Counted from the first letter of the stretch, positions 1-12,681 are shown. The stretch: DNA of 64,000 bases from Lobosporangium transversale (GCF_002105155.1 NW_019028990.1:303501-367500), one strand, 5' to 3'. The notes: generated by a model not told the origin, from the letters alone. Program-made: numbers and translations.

Positions 1-1510
1 TCACCATTCATTAATGCGTCGAGGTCTGCATCAGTCTCAGGTACATAACGCAAAGAGCTGTAGTAACATCGCCAACCGAACTACCTGCAATGCCTCCATC
101 CATAGGCATATACATAGTAGCTCAAACGGAACGAGCTTCACCACCAAAGACTTCATAAGATTCATCTGCTCCAGCCCAATGAACGCTCTGCCTACAGCCA
201 ATGAACGCTCTGCCTACAGCCAATGACCAAAATAGCATGTGTAATGGATGGATATAACGAATATAGCAAGAGGAGAGTGTACGAGTAGACACCGAAGTAT
301 GAATCGACAGATGAGCCTTCTTGAGAGAGAACATGGATAACAACAATGATACTTTAGCTGCGTGGAGAGCAAGGGTCCGCCCCTGCTAGCCATCTTCAAA
401 TTGAGATGTACAGTCCATGTAACAGTTTTATTGTCATTAGGAATACTGTACATTGGTTCAATCCTGACTATAACATTCATTTTTGTTTCTGTTCCTGGAT
501 CGACGATATGACATGGGATTTTAGCCATAAAATGGACCGGCTCAAAAAGGAGATGCAAAAGAAGATGGAGGAGATCACACAGTAAAACATCAGACAGCCA
601 ATCCCAATCAAAGCGGAGCAGTGTATACTAGTGTTTCATGGCAATAGCAGTAGCAACAAGGAACGCTCTCACCACCTGCCATCACTCAAACCTACCTCAG
701 CAACAACATCGAGAGGAGTCAAGTCTGAGATAGCGATTGGGAGAAGTGGGTTGTGATTGTACGCATACCACCAACGCATCAAAGTCGGATAATCCATCAA
801 GCATATCCTAACCCACGCACAGTAGGATACATGCGAGTGTTTGAAAAATCCAAGTACTGCCTTCTAATTGGAGGGCACTCCACGATGACAGTCTTTTCTT
901 TAGGGCCCAAATAGGTGCCATATAACCCGCATACAGGCGAAAGAGGGCGACCATCGATTTTCAATCGGTTTTCTTTTCAGACTCATTATGAAGGAATAGC
1001 TCTGTTCAGTTCATATAATGGGTAAGGCTGTATATCCATCCATTCATATATTTTTTCAAATATATTTAACGAAAGAAAGAGATTTACTAGTTCTTGTCTT
1101 TTTGTTTTAATTAAAGCACCAGAAAGCATTCACTTTGGGGTATCGATGCACAGCTGCTTTTTGTTATATCACTTCTGGTTAAGGAAAACCGAGTGATTCT
1201 ATATGCGAGAAGCGCTTACATGGGCTAGAGAGTATATGTTTGTGACGGCAAGCCAATTAAAAGACTTTCAAGATCGCCGTACCTACATAGCATCATGAAG
1301 GAGCATTATTTAATCGTTTGGAGGGACGCAGAGGAAGGGGTCATTACTACTGGGGGGTACCCGATGGAATAAGGTCGATAGTATTGGAGGTTAACGACCA
1401 GGATCAGGGCCTAGACACAAGCGATGTACGATTTGAGATGAGGCTACATATACATATAGTAGCATTGGCATCAATGACTGCAAATGCCGTAGCTGGATGT
1501 GGTGATAAAT
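1..1510. other. Gene-poor left edge, no supported gene
   Basis: I see no convincing coding region here. The open frames are short, lack splice continuity and match no family I know. A 22-bp unit occurs twice in tandem at about 178-221. The stretch may be decayed sequence, but nothing identifies its source. Confidence 0.5.
178..221. repeat. 22-bp perfect tandem duplication
   Basis: The unit AATGAACGCTCTGCCTACAG plus two further bases occurs twice back to back, followed by the first few bases of a third copy. It is not inside a supported gene. Confidence 0.85.
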
Positions 1511-1915
1511 AATACAGCGTTTTTAATTGTTTTATCCATTTTAAAAAAACATTTATCCATTTTCAATTTGCATTGCTCCGATGGGAAATAAGCTTTATCC
1601 ATTTAAGCTAATAAAATTATCCTATAAGTTATCCGAATGTGTCTGGAATATTATCCATTTTTTCAAACATAATAACCGAACCGACTGTAACAAATATCCA
1701 AACACCATGTCCTTTTCCATGTCCCACAAAAGTCATGGTTAATTCCGCATGACCACTTGGACAAAATTTGCAAACACTTGGATAAATTTCTCAGCCCTTT
1801 TCGGCCAACTTTTTAACTTACCTTTGGATAAATTTTTTTATTCATTGGAACAATTTTAAAAAAAAACCGATAAAGTTTATTTTAAAATGGATAAAACAAT
1901 TAAAAACGCTGTATT
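1511..1915. mobile_element. MITE-like element with 35-bp terminal inverted repeats
   Basis: Bases 1511-1545 are the exact reverse complement of 1881-1915: 35 bp without a mismatch, beginning AATACAGCGTTTTTAATTG. If the element proper is taken as CAGCG...CGCTG (1515-1911), each end is flanked by TA, which would fit the TA target-site duplication of the Tc1/mariner superfamily. The interior has no ORF. It carries several copies of TTATCCATT, direct in the left half and inverted (GGATAAA) in the right half, as expected of subterminal repeats. The size and lack of coding capacity fit a non-autonomous MITE. Assignment to Tc1/mariner is inference. The perfect ends suggest a young insertion, although inverted repeats can also be kept alike by gene conversion. 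Confidence 0.75.
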
Positions 1916-2061
1916 GTTGTTACTATTACCGGTGAGCCATAGCCATAGCAATAGCAGCATCAACATTTTCTCTTCTACGAAGCAACCACCTTGAAAGGTC
2001 AACCTATCCAAGATCGTCCAGGAGGATTGACTCTGATCGTGAAAATAGAGAAAAAGTGGTA

Positions 2062-4870
2062 CATACCTTTTAGTAGAAATGCTCATTGTCAGTATTTATC
2101 ACAAATGAATATCGTGAAAGCGCAGAGGGGGAGGGGCATCAAACATTACTCTTGCGAATTGAAATCATTTTTATTTCCTACTAATAATGTAAAACACATG
2201 TAATCCAAGCTGTGTCATGTTTGTACTTGGATTGAGTATTTCAGATTGTACCAGAGCTACTTTTCACTTCAATATTGCAAGTCCAAACTTATCAGAGCCT
2301 TGTTTGTCTTGAGTGCCTCTGAGAGCGCCAGGGCTGAATTGAGTTGTATCTCAGGCTCAAGCTAGTCAAAGTTGTGTTTGTTTTGAGCACGTCCGAGAGT
2401 GCCAGAGCTCCTTCATCCCCAATTGAGTTATTATGCAAGTTCAAATTTGTCAAAGCTTTGTTTGTCTTGAGTGCCTTCGAGAGTGCTAGAGCTCCTTCAT
2501 TTCCAATTGAGTTATTGTACAAGTTCAAATTTGTCAAAGCCTTGTTTTTCTTGAGTGCCTCTGCGAGTGCCAGAGCTCCTTCTTTCCCAATTGAGTTCTT
2601 TCCCAAGCATAAACTTGTCAAAGCCTTGTTTGTCTTGAGTGCCTCTAAGAGTGCCAGAGCCCCTTCAGGCCCAATTGAGTTGCTTCCCCAAGCTCAAAGT
2701 TGTCAAAGTTGTGTTTGCCTTGAGTGCCTCTGAGAGTGCCAGAGCTCCTTCTTTCTCAATTGAGTTGGCAAACAAGTACAAGCTTGTCAAAGCCTTGTTT
2801 GTCTTGAGTGCCTCTGAGAGTGCCATAGCTCCTTCTTTCTCAATTAAGTTGCCTTGCAAATCCAAACTTGTCAAAGCCTTGTTAGCCCTGAGTGCCTCTG
2901 AGAGCGCCAGAGCTCCTTCGTTCCCAATTGAGTTGCTTCCCAAGCTCAATCTTGTCAAAGTTGTGTTTGTCTTGAGTGCCTCTGAGAGTGTCAGAGCTCC
3001 TTTCTTTCCAATCGTAGTACCCCATAAATCCAAAGTAGTCAAGGCCACTTCGGTCTTGAGTGAATTTACAAGTGTTCGGATATTGTTAGCTCCGAACACC
3101 CAAGGCTTTACCTCAAAGGATAGCTCATGAAGATGTGGCAGTTTTCCACTTGGTAAATTCGAAAGCTTGACCAGATCTGGAGATAGTACTATACAAATCG
3201 ATTTCATCTTGCGTAGTTCTATAATACGAACAAGCCTCTCATATCGTGTGGATGTTGAAAGTAGTTTCCTGGTAGTGCTTTCTTGAGACAACCCAAGATC
3301 AAGTCGAAGAACCGATACACTCGACACTCTTAGAGCCTTCTCTAATGCTTCAAGGTCTGTCTGGGTCCAATCCCAATATAATGCAATATCCATCTCGTAC
3401 ACATGTTTTGCATTGGCCAGAGCATTGTAGAATTCTCCTGCTGTGGTTCTGGATCTCAATTTGATAATGACTTTGCCAAGGTGCGAGTCATACTTGCCAC
3501 GATTCATCTCCACTACATTTTCAAATGCTTCCTGTTCTCTTTCTTTATATGTCGAGCGATAGTGGTCGACACAAACCCATCTGACGTGGCCTGTTTCTGT
3601 CGTAATCCTGTACAGGTTGCCAAGTTGCCAGTCTTCATCCTTGGTTTGAAGAAATTTACTCAATTGACGAAGATCTGCTCCTTCAAGTGCTTCAAAGTCA
3701 TCGATTGCGTTAATGTTGTTCAGAGCTGGATTGTCCTTAGATAGCTGCTCCATATATTTGATCGAGTAATTAATGCCAACATTTAACAGGTTTGGGACAG
3801 GTGTCAGAGAAGCACCTGAAGGTGTTCCCATCCCCAACTTGAACCACTGCAACAGGATGATCATGTGCTTTCCATACTTTTGAAAGAACTCTGTGCTGTT
3901 CCGGATCTCATATCCTTCATGTCTGGCAAGGTGGATTTGGTCCTGACAGTTCCTCTCTGTCTTTGCGGTATGATCCCTATGTTCGCATAAGAAATGAAGG
4001 CGCACCTTGTTCCTCAAGACATTCATTGGATCCCACTTGGCGCGATCGGCAGGTAAAATGATAAACAGTCGAGGGATTGGATATTCATGTAGCTCAAAGT
4101 TCTGGACAAGGATAGCTTCAGCTTTCTTTTGAAGGTTGGCAAGTCTGTCGAGTGCTTGCCGTTGCATTTCAAGCATTCTTTCGTCCTTCTCCTTGGCCTC
4201 TAACTGCAGTTTATTCACCTCCAATTGCAGTTCAAGCATCTTGTTTTGCATTCCTCGTGTCTCCTTTTGCAGTGTAAGCATCTCGCCAGCTTTCTTTTTG
4301 GCCTCTTGCAACAATCCCCTAATCTCTTCAAAGTGAGAGTTGCCATCCTGAAGAGTAAGAGATGAGTTGGCAGATTGAACGAAGCTTGATAATGAGAATA
4401 GAAGATCCTGAAAGTCTATGTTTTTCGACTCCCCCAATGTCGGGAAATAGGCGACGGCGTTGCTACTGCTGCTGCTGTTGCTGTTGCTATAGCTGTTGCT
4501 GAGTTGTGGTACTTCTGTAATGACGTCCAGGATATTGTCAGGATAAAATGCAATACGCGAAGGCTCGATTCTGTAGGACAAAAATAAAAAAAGTCACGTC
4601 AAATTGGGTTCCACCATTTTTTTTTTATCCATGATAAAATAATAAATATACCTGTTGCCATTAGAGTCTGAGAGGAATGGGATGGCGTGTCCATCCAACT
4701 TGAAACGCAGCGCGTCTGGAAACACATCTCGAATGTCTTGCAAAAGCACAAAGCATGACGGGTTGCCATTGCTTGCATCGGTGGAAACAGTTTTAACACA
4801 AACGTCTTCGAGGATGTTGCCCTTTTGGAATTGTTGGTATTGAAGCTCTGTCATTTAGATGGTAATTCGA
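2062..4870 (-). repeat. Left arm of a diverged inverted gene duplication
   Basis: Read on the minus strand, this block aligns with about 23690-26850 on the plus strand. The alignment covers the whole LRR gene including intron position, and continues into 3' non-coding sequence (for example CTTGGATTACATG and AATACTGACAAT in both). The two arms face opposite ways and enclose about 19 kb of unrelated genes. Boundaries are approximate because I aligned by eye. Confidence 0.75.
2290..4854 (-). pseudogene. RNI-type LRR protein gene, frameshifted paralogue of the gene at 23.7-26.6 kb
   Basis: Exon 1 is 4652-4854 and exon 2 starts at 4570; the 81-bp intron (4571-4651) is GT-AG and sits exactly where the paralogue has its intron. 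The spliced frame gives 702 residues to a stop at 2665. It has an N-terminal globular region containing DIRDVFPDALRF, a charged coiled coil, a conserved block around FLCEH/IHLARHEGYEI, a block around GHVRWVCVDHYR, then 28-residue ribonuclease-inhibitor-type LRRs (NSIGxEGALALSEALKTN). At 2686-2689 a run of four C on the plus strand replaces the three seen in the equivalent position of another repeat. This breaks the frame, but LRR coding resumes at once in the next frame to about 2340. There a deletion of roughly 10 bp inside a repeat ends it. About four repeats are therefore cut off. It could be a recent pseudogene, a truncated expressed protein, or contain a homopolymer sequencing error. The function of the family is unknown to me. 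Confidence 0.75.
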
Positions 4871-4945
4871 ATGATGAGTATGACGAGATGAGAGGTTTCT
4901 TCATTTCTCTTTTTAAATAAGGAGTGCAGTACAGTCAGCCTATTT

Positions 4946-4977
<32 letters not shown>

Positions 4978-5786
4978 CAGCTTCGCCCTTTTTTTTTTTT
5001 TCCTCTGCATTGGCTGAAGGTGATGGTTGTTTTAGAGCTCTATGCATTTTGCCGCCCTCAAATGAGAGATCTCTTGAAGTTGAGCCTTGGTATATATCTC
5101 TATCTGTCTCTGTATTTCAACCGAAAAGGTAGAGCCGTAGAGAGTTGTCCGATGGATCCAGGACCAGCCAAGATACTCCTGAACACGAATACTTTCACGA
5201 TAGTCAATAGTTCATTTACGAGAAAAAATAAAATAAAATAAAAAAAAAAAAAATAAAAAAAATTGACATCTGGAGAGAGAGTTGATACACTTTTTTATAA
5301 ATAAATATATATACATATCTGCCCATGAACGTAGTTACGTGCTGTAGCAGAACAATGGAGGCTTTCCTAAAACGTTTTCGCGCTTAAAGTCAGTAAGTTG
5401 GACGTCGCAATGAATTGTCAAGTGCAATTTATTTTTAGAGCACTGTCTGTTCTTTAGCGTTAGCGTGAATATATAGACACAAGACAAACCTATCCTCATT
5501 TGTTGTTAAGAAACGTCAGCACCGGGGCTTTGGAACTCCAGTGGCGTTTCTGTTGATTTGAGAACGTTCGTCAATTGGCTATAGATATAAAAACGCGCTC
5601 ATGTTAGGGCTCAAAAACCATACGTTAAATGAATGAACGCTCTTAATTTTTTTTTTTTTTTTTTTTTTTTTTTATTTCATTTGTACACAGCTATAAATAC
5701 AAAGCGTGACTACAGCGCACACGCCAAACAATAGGAAAGAAAAAAGTAAAATAAAATAAAATAAAATAAAAGAATGAAAAACTGGA
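4855..5786. other. Intergenic, homopolymer-rich
   Basis: This is the space between two minus-strand genes. It holds poly(T) tracts near 4948-4977, 4990-5001 and 5647-5673, and A-rich stretches near 5222-5262. No supported gene or RNA is visible. Confidence 0.5.
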
Positions 5787-6172
5787 CTAGGAAGTCTCCA
5801 TCTTGATTCTCTTGGCCACCAAGGAATCATCTTGAGACTCTGCATATCCATGTTTCTTGCTGCTGCTAGCTGTCAAGATCCGAGCTGCTTCCGCAATCGA
5901 CTCTTCCTCCTCCAACATAAACCTACTACGGCTCGAGGGTGAGACAGTGCTGGCGCGGCTGACACTCACTGATGGTGGAGGCGAAGGCAAATGAGGTTCA
6001 TAATCAGACTTCTTGGACTTTGTGTTTGCGGTGGCGTTCTTGTTCTTGTTTTTAGTAGAGCCGTTCTTGCCCTTACCCGTAGTCTTGTTGGGCAAAACAT
6101 CATCTATGGATGTTGTAATTGTAGCCAACTTCATCTTTTCATGACGATCAATGAACCGTTGTGATGGGGATA

Positions 6173-6211
<39 letters not shown>

Positions 6212-6441
6212 GAGGTTCTTCTTCTTTAGTTTCCTCAAGACGAGAAATTCCAGTCATTTCCTCATCATCCTCATCATCGCATACAGGCATAGAAAGCGAT
6301 CCATCAGCATAGAACGAAGTAGCAGGGGAGATCAAGAAGTCGATTTCTTCTGCACTCTATAATACACAAACAGTAGCACAGTAGCAGGGCCAAATAAATC
6401 GTTAGAAATAGGTTCTACTAAAAGCGCGACCTTTTCCTTGA

Positions 6442-6484
<43 letters not shown>

Positions 6485-7870
6485 CTTACCCTTGAGAGCT
6501 TTGGATCAGCCAAGAGTTTTTGGGAACGGGTAATGTAATGGGTCATCTGTCGCTCAAAGACAATAAGTGGATACTTGGCTGCAAGTTGGACAAGATGGGT
6601 CTCCATAGTAGTATCAGACCAAGCCAAAAACTATGGAAATCACACACCAGAACGAAAGCAACAAGAAATAAGTAAACATATTCAAGACAAGGTGAAAATA
6701 GAAAAGGATTGAGGATTGAGGATTGAGGATTGAGAAATGCTTAAAAAAAATAAAAATAAAAATAAAAATAAAAATAAAAAAAATTTCCCTCAAAGCACAT
6801 CAAACATACCTCTTGCAAACGCTCATCTTTAGCCTTCTTGAAGGCCTCGTACTCTGGTGTCTTTGCAAAGAGGATAGCTTCCTCACAGTCGAGTGCATAC
6901 GCATCATCAAGAGTGTGTTCCTGCTGCTGTTGATTCCGAGAATCCATTGACTGTGTGTTCTCAAGGATACTGTCGTGTGATCCTTCCTGGATTTCAAAGT
7001 CATCGCCATATGAGAATACATCCAAGACCGTCTCTACTCCGGAGATTCCGTCACAAAGATAAGACTCGATCACTGCCTGGGTCATCATCTCGAGCAACAG
7101 TCTGTACCAGCCCTCAAGTACGCGGGATTGGCTTAGGTCCTTGAGCTCACCCTTTTCGACCATGCTCCTAGCAATATCGCTGTAGCTCATAGCAGAGCAC
7201 TTCAAGAATGCTGGGATGGCATCAGTCAATCCAGCGACCCGTTGCTTCTCAAGTTGACGCATGTTGTGAGCATGATATCTGCTGTTCATCTTTTTCTGTT
7301 CCAGAGCAAGTTGTTGCTGTTGTTGCAACTTTGCGAGCGTACAGCATGTGCGTTGACAATCCTTACGATGGTGACGACGACAGAACAATGATGAGTGGAT
7401 AGAGTTTGAGAAGAATGCACGTCTCTTTTGTCCCTGAGGATGATCGGTAAGATGGCGTTGGACAGCAGCACGAGAGGCCTTGTGGCGACGTGAATGGAAG
7501 GCAGAGTAGATGTTGAGGCCTGCAGAGCTGTTGGTGGATGAGGCGACATCAAAGCGACCAAACACCATCGAAGTGAGCTGACAGAGGTGCAGACGATGCT
7601 TCAAGTGCCGTGGCAGGTTCTGCAATGGGCCACTAGAGCGATGTGACTTGAGGATGCCTATCGGATGAATAAGGAATGGATGACGAGTAAGATGAGTAAC
7701 ACTCTATACAAATGTACACACACAAAAATATAAAACTTTCTCCCCCCCCCCCCCTCCTCCCTCCCTAACTGCACACTACGCAACCGATGAAGTAAATAAA
7801 GATGAAAGGAATGGTGTTGCTGCGCTTGACTATCCATGCATGACAGATATTGTCCAAAGCATCGAGTAGA

Positions 7871-7901
<31 letters not shown>

Positions 7902-7965
7902 TTTTGCCTTTTTCGGAAATTATAGTACGCGTTGAGTTGTGGGATCGGAAAAGAGATGGTTTGAG

Positions 7966-8003
<38 letters not shown>

Positions 8004-8714
8004 CGAAAACAAACGGATCCAGAAAAAAAAATAACATGTGGAGAAAGAATGGACGGAGATAAGGAAATGTTGAATGCATAATGCAAATGAAGATCCTTTT
8101 GTATTTCTCAGACCAGTTTCTCTACTGGGAAGGGGCCATGAACACATACCATCGACAATTGCCTCAACATTCGATCCCTTTCGACCAAGGACGACGGCCT
8201 CATCTACAAGGGTGCGTTGACGACGGAGCCATTCGCCTTGATGAGGGGAAGGTGCGGGTGACTGATGATTCTGCTCTTGGTCCTTGATTCGTTGTTCAAC
8301 CGCTTGTTCCTGTGTTGAGGCGAGGTATTGAGCTTCAGCCTGCTTCAAGCGAGTTTCGATCGAGAGATGGAAGCAATGGTCGAGAATACGATGATGAGTT
8401 GAGGGTGTGGAAGAGGGTAGGTTGTTGTTATTATTATGGATGCTTAGGTTCCGGAAGGTGTTGATGCTCGAGGTAAAGGGTGGTGGGGAGGAACGACGAG
8501 GGGAAGGAGGGGAGTTGATGGCTGTGGGAGAGGAAGGAGGGTGTGGAATGTATGTGGCAGAAGGTGGGAAGAATGTCCAAGAGGGGAGTGGATCGTTCTC
8601 GAGAGCAACGGCTAAAGAGGAGAGGCCTTTGTGAAGGGAGTGAGATTTGGTATGGTTGGAGGAAGGAGAGGAGGAAGGGGTCACAATGACTGTGGAGACC
8701 GCCTGGACTTCCAT
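5787..8714 (-). CDS. Hypothetical protein, 707 aa, four exons, unknown function
   Basis: Exons on the minus strand are 8150-8714, 6810-7657, 6490-6630 and 5787-6356; frames join exactly across three GT-AG introns. Residues 1-188 are Ser/Pro/Asn-rich and look disordered. Residues 189-518 look folded: a basic His/Cys-rich part around SRRHKASRAAVQRHL and CRRHHRKDCQRTC, a Gln-rich helix, an acidic helical part around YLCDGISGVETVLDVFSYGD, and a Trp/His segment. The last exon is acidic, polyglutamine-containing and Lys-rich, ending in a possible nuclear signal (KRIK). The Cys/His cluster could bind a metal or be structural. I do not recognise the family. The start was chosen as the first ATG that keeps the long frame without the low-complexity hydrophobic translation upstream. 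Intron 1 is long for this region (492 bp) and contains a TTA microsatellite and a poly(A) tract. Confidence 0.7.
6178..6211. repeat. CAA/TTG microsatellite encoding polyglutamine
   Basis: An in-frame run of TTG on the plus strand encodes about a dozen consecutive Gln residues in the minus-strand unknown gene. It is likely length-variable between strains. Confidence 0.8.
7870..7902. repeat. TTA trinucleotide microsatellite
   Basis: About eleven TAT/ATT units inside the first intron of the unknown gene, followed at 7970-8001 by a poly(A) tract. Confidence 0.85.
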
Positions 8715-10578
8715 GTATGTTGAAATGGGATAGAGTAAAGAATGAAAGGAAAGAAAGGAAAGAAAGGAAAGAGGAGTGTCAATTAAGGAAAGGGATGGGG
8801 AGTGGAAGTAGGAGTAGAAACACAGGAGTAAAAGTGGGAGTAAAAGTAAAAGTAAAAGTAAAAGTAAAAAGTAGAATGAAAGAGATTCAGAGAATGAAGA
8901 AGGAATGAAGAAGTAAAAAAAAAAAAAATAAAAAAATAAAAAAAAAGAAAAAGAAAAGAGCAAAGAGCAGATATGAACGAGAAGAGGACTGATAAGAGTT
9001 TTTATAGACGTTATCCATGCACACATAATGAAGACAGGATGCATTGAAATGAGGGCATACAAGGCATAACAAGAGGGGAACTCTCTCCGTGGCAAAAGAT
9101 GATACTCCAGGGAGTCCGGGCACGGGGTTGTCCAAAACGTGCCCTGTGTCCTATCTCTCTATCCCACAGCGACATGGAGGAGGGCCAATCAGATGGCAAC
9201 CGTAATCTGCATTCAATCGAAAATGGTCCGAATGTATTGTAAAAGACATGTCCATCTACATATGTATACATATAATATAATATACAAGTATATATATGTA
9301 TATATATATATATATATAAATATTTATTCACAACTCTTTTGTGTTCCTATGTAAACTACTTATGCTTTCTGACTCGCTGGCCTTTAATTTTTTTTATTTA
9401 TTTATTTTTTTGTCCTACGGCCACGTCCGAAAAGTGTGTCCGATTGATTTGCTTGTGCTCATCTTTTTTTTTTTTTTTTTTTTTTTTTTTTGTATATCCA
9501 TGTCACTCAAAAAAGCGATAGGAAAGCAAGGGAAACGGCGTTCTGTCAGCTTTCTTCGTTTGTTTGCCCGCATGTGTTGCTTCCTCTCTTTTCTTCATCA
9601 CGCAATGACATGAACATTCCTTGTGTTTATTCTAACTAACATCTTGGGTTGATCTGTCTCTCTTATGCTCTCCTACTGTCTTTACTGTGTTCCACATTCA
9701 TTCATCCATCCATTCACTCACTCACTCACTTTTATACTCACTTGTGCATACGCTTAAACAGCAATTGCGTAGATATATACATATATATATACATACATAC
9801 ATACAGAGATAAAACCATCGACTTCCGTGCTGTACCACTGCACTTATGCAAGCCGAGATTTGTCGATAGATTTCGTTATATACTTTCTTCCCACAAGTAA
9901 CCCTTTTCATTCGGAAACCCTATTTGCTAAACCTTTTACATCTTACTGTACATGTGCATTCCTTCCCAGCTACACAACACAAATCATATTTGAACATTCG
10001 TATATAATGAGAAGCCCCTCACAGTCCATGTTTATATAGTTATATAGATATATATATACATCTTTTACTAGTCTACATCCGAAGGGACTCTATACCTTCA
10101 CGCATATATATACATGAACATTTCTTTTATTCCTCATTGCTTGCGCGTGTTCATTTATGAATAGACAGCTGTTTACTGAATAAAAACGATCTTCAGGTCT
10201 CCAACACACATACACTTTGCTCAATCACCTGCATGTCTGCATGTCTGCATGTCCGTTCACAAAAAAAAAAAAAAAAAAAAAAGCATATTCTTACCCTCTC
10301 TTTCTCCCTCCTTTCCTTTGTCTAAAAAAACCTCCTGATTGACAGTTATTTTACCGCCTGTTCCTCCTTTCATGTCACCAATTCATCTCGTATCTGCCCT
10401 TCCCCTAAAAAAAAAAAAAAAAACATTGGCTAATGATTATGGTTATGATTATGATTATGATTATGATTATGCTTGTGCTAGTAAATGAGTGTAACACTAT
10501 GGTCTTGCATATCCGTGATCTTCCTTGTGCTTTTTGTATTTATTATATCAAGTATATGGATACAAGTAGAATAGAGTG

Positions 10579-10614
<36 letters not shown>

Positions 10615-11901
10615 GTGTCATCCATCCATATCCTATCTTTCGGGGGAGGGGGAGGGGGGGACAAGAAGCATGTTGGAGCAATGCTCTATACCCATGTGAA
10701 TAATCAATAATAGCAATAATACAATATAATAAAAAAAAGGTGTATTGTGCACGCGTTAAAAAAGAACAAATGCTCATTACTTGCTTTTTTTTTTTTGTTT
10801 TTCCTTCTTCCATATCTCGCTTACTATCCTATCCGACAGTCAGAACAATCAACAATCCTTCCTTGATAAAGAAAAGGAAAAAAAAAAAAAAAGAAAAAAG
10901 AAAAAAAGAAAAAGCATAAGATATAAAGAACATTAAGCAAACGAAACAAACACAAGGTGATCATCCCTCCTCATCTCTCCGTCCCGAATTACTCGATTCT
11001 TCTTTGCCCTTTTCCCTTTTTTGCTTTTTTGCGGGGAACTCGAAACCATATCTGATCATCCTGTTCCTCTTCACATGCAGAAAAGAATTAACTAGGTGTA
11101 AAAAAAAAAAAAATCAAATTAGGTGTAAATATACACAGTAAAAGGTCAGAAATAGAGATAGCACACACATCTTTGTGTCTTTGTACAACCAGACAAAAGA
11201 GAAAAAAAAAAAAAAAAAAAAAAAAACGGACGGGTGACAAAAAGTTACAAACTCTTGGGACTAAAGACCTATCCCAATCGTTTCTAAAAGAAAAAAAAAT
11301 AAAAATAAAAAAAAAAATAACCCACAGAACATAACCAGTCAAGAACGAAGGCATAGAATTAAATTTTAAAAAAATCTTACTGCATCGGCTCATTCGCTCA
11401 ATACCTGGTAATGGGTCCGTGTCGGTCCTGAAACTGAAAGTCAAGCAAATAGAATCCATCGGAAAGGAGAAAATCACTTTTTCTCATCCCCCGCAAGGAG
11501 AGCATCATCTCCTTCATTCTACTTAATCATTCCTAGAACATCAAGAAAAATATATATATATAAAAAAAACAAATGTTGTTATCAGTTATCGGATCTTATG
11601 AACTCTCTCTTCTCCTCCTCCAATTTGTATTCTGTAGGATTTATCCAGGAGTATCATTTCGAATAAATTATCTAATCTCGTCCTTATGAATTGTCGAATT
11701 GCCATTTATTAAGAAAAAAAAAAAAAAAAAAAAGAATAACTAATAGTAAGTTACTATCGAATAAGTTCAGATGAGTTGCCCGCAGCTTCGCGACATCCTG
11801 TTCACCCTACCGTGGTATTATCATTGTCGTTGCTGTTGTTGTTGCTACTGTGGTTGTCCTGTTTTATATGCACTGTCAATAGAAAAGAAAACGAAAAGTC
11901 C
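8715..11901. other. 3.2-kb gene-free, microsatellite-rich region
   Basis: I find no supported gene. The stretch holds AAAAGT-like repeats (about 8828-8872), A-rich tracts (8916-8950), TA repeats (about 9290-9320 and 10040-10060), a TCAC repeat (about 9716-9730), poly(T) near 9465-9491, poly(A) near 10260-10282 and 10578-10608, and a GATTAT hexamer array (about 10435-10471). The part next to 8715 presumably carries the promoter and 5' UTR of the unknown gene; the part before 11902 carries the 3' end of SDE2. Confidence 0.5.
10435..10471. repeat. GATTAT hexanucleotide array
   Basis: About six tandem copies of a GATTAT unit in intergenic DNA. Confidence 0.8.
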
Positions 11902-12271
11902 TTATTTGACTTTAGATTTTGATGATCTCTTGGAGTTGGAAGGGCCAACACTTGGAGCCTCTGCTTCATCTTCCTGATCTCCTTCCTCATCTTCCTCATC
12001 TTCTTCGTCTTCCTCCGCTTCTTCATCTTCGTCTTCGCCTTCGCCTTCCGAGGACTCGTAATCTGACATGTCATCCCTATTGCATAGTTCATAATGATAC
12101 ACATAAGTAAAACTGTACTCTCTCTCTATCCTTCCTTTCAATAAAAATGAATAAAAATAAAATATAGCATAACAACTTACCACATTCCAAGTTTTTTAAT
12201 CACAGGCTTTCTTGGAGCAACCTCCTTTGCTTTTTCTTTTCCTTTTCCTTTTCCTTTCAAATCACCGATAT

Positions 12272-12304
<33 letters not shown>

Positions 12305-12643
12305 ATGAAGATGAAGATGGAGAGGAAGACGAGGAAGAAGAAGAAGAAGAAGAAGTAGATCCTGATGGTGATGGTGGGGATGTACTCCTAGACTTCATGT
12401 TTGCTTTGATGGCCGCAGCAACCGCACTCTTCACCTCCTCCACCTGTTCCTCTGCCTCATCAAAAAACTTTGAATCATCAAACCGATGTTTGCGGGTCGG
12501 TCGTTCTGCCAATTCCAACTTTTCTTCAATCTTGCGCTTCAGACTTTCTTTCCTTGCCCTTTCTCTCTCTGGTTCCTGTTGAACATATTCCGCTATTCTA
12601 TATTTGGAATAATATAGTGAGTGGGTGGGTGGGTGGGTGTGAG

Positions 12644-12681
<38 letters not shown>

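Noticed and set aside
2639-3130. Plus-strand repeat ORF opposite the left LRR array
   Set aside because: It is the complement of the 84-bp LRR repeats; the minus strand has the conserved domains and the intron.
7920-9095. Reading the unknown gene's first exon as starting far upstream
   Set aside because: The upstream translation is Phe/Leu/Ser low complexity made from poly(A/T) and microsatellites. The ATG at 8714 starts the plausible coding part.
9139-9354. Short ORFs across 9-11.5 kb
   Set aside because: They are built from TA, T and A repeats, lack splice continuity and have biased composition.
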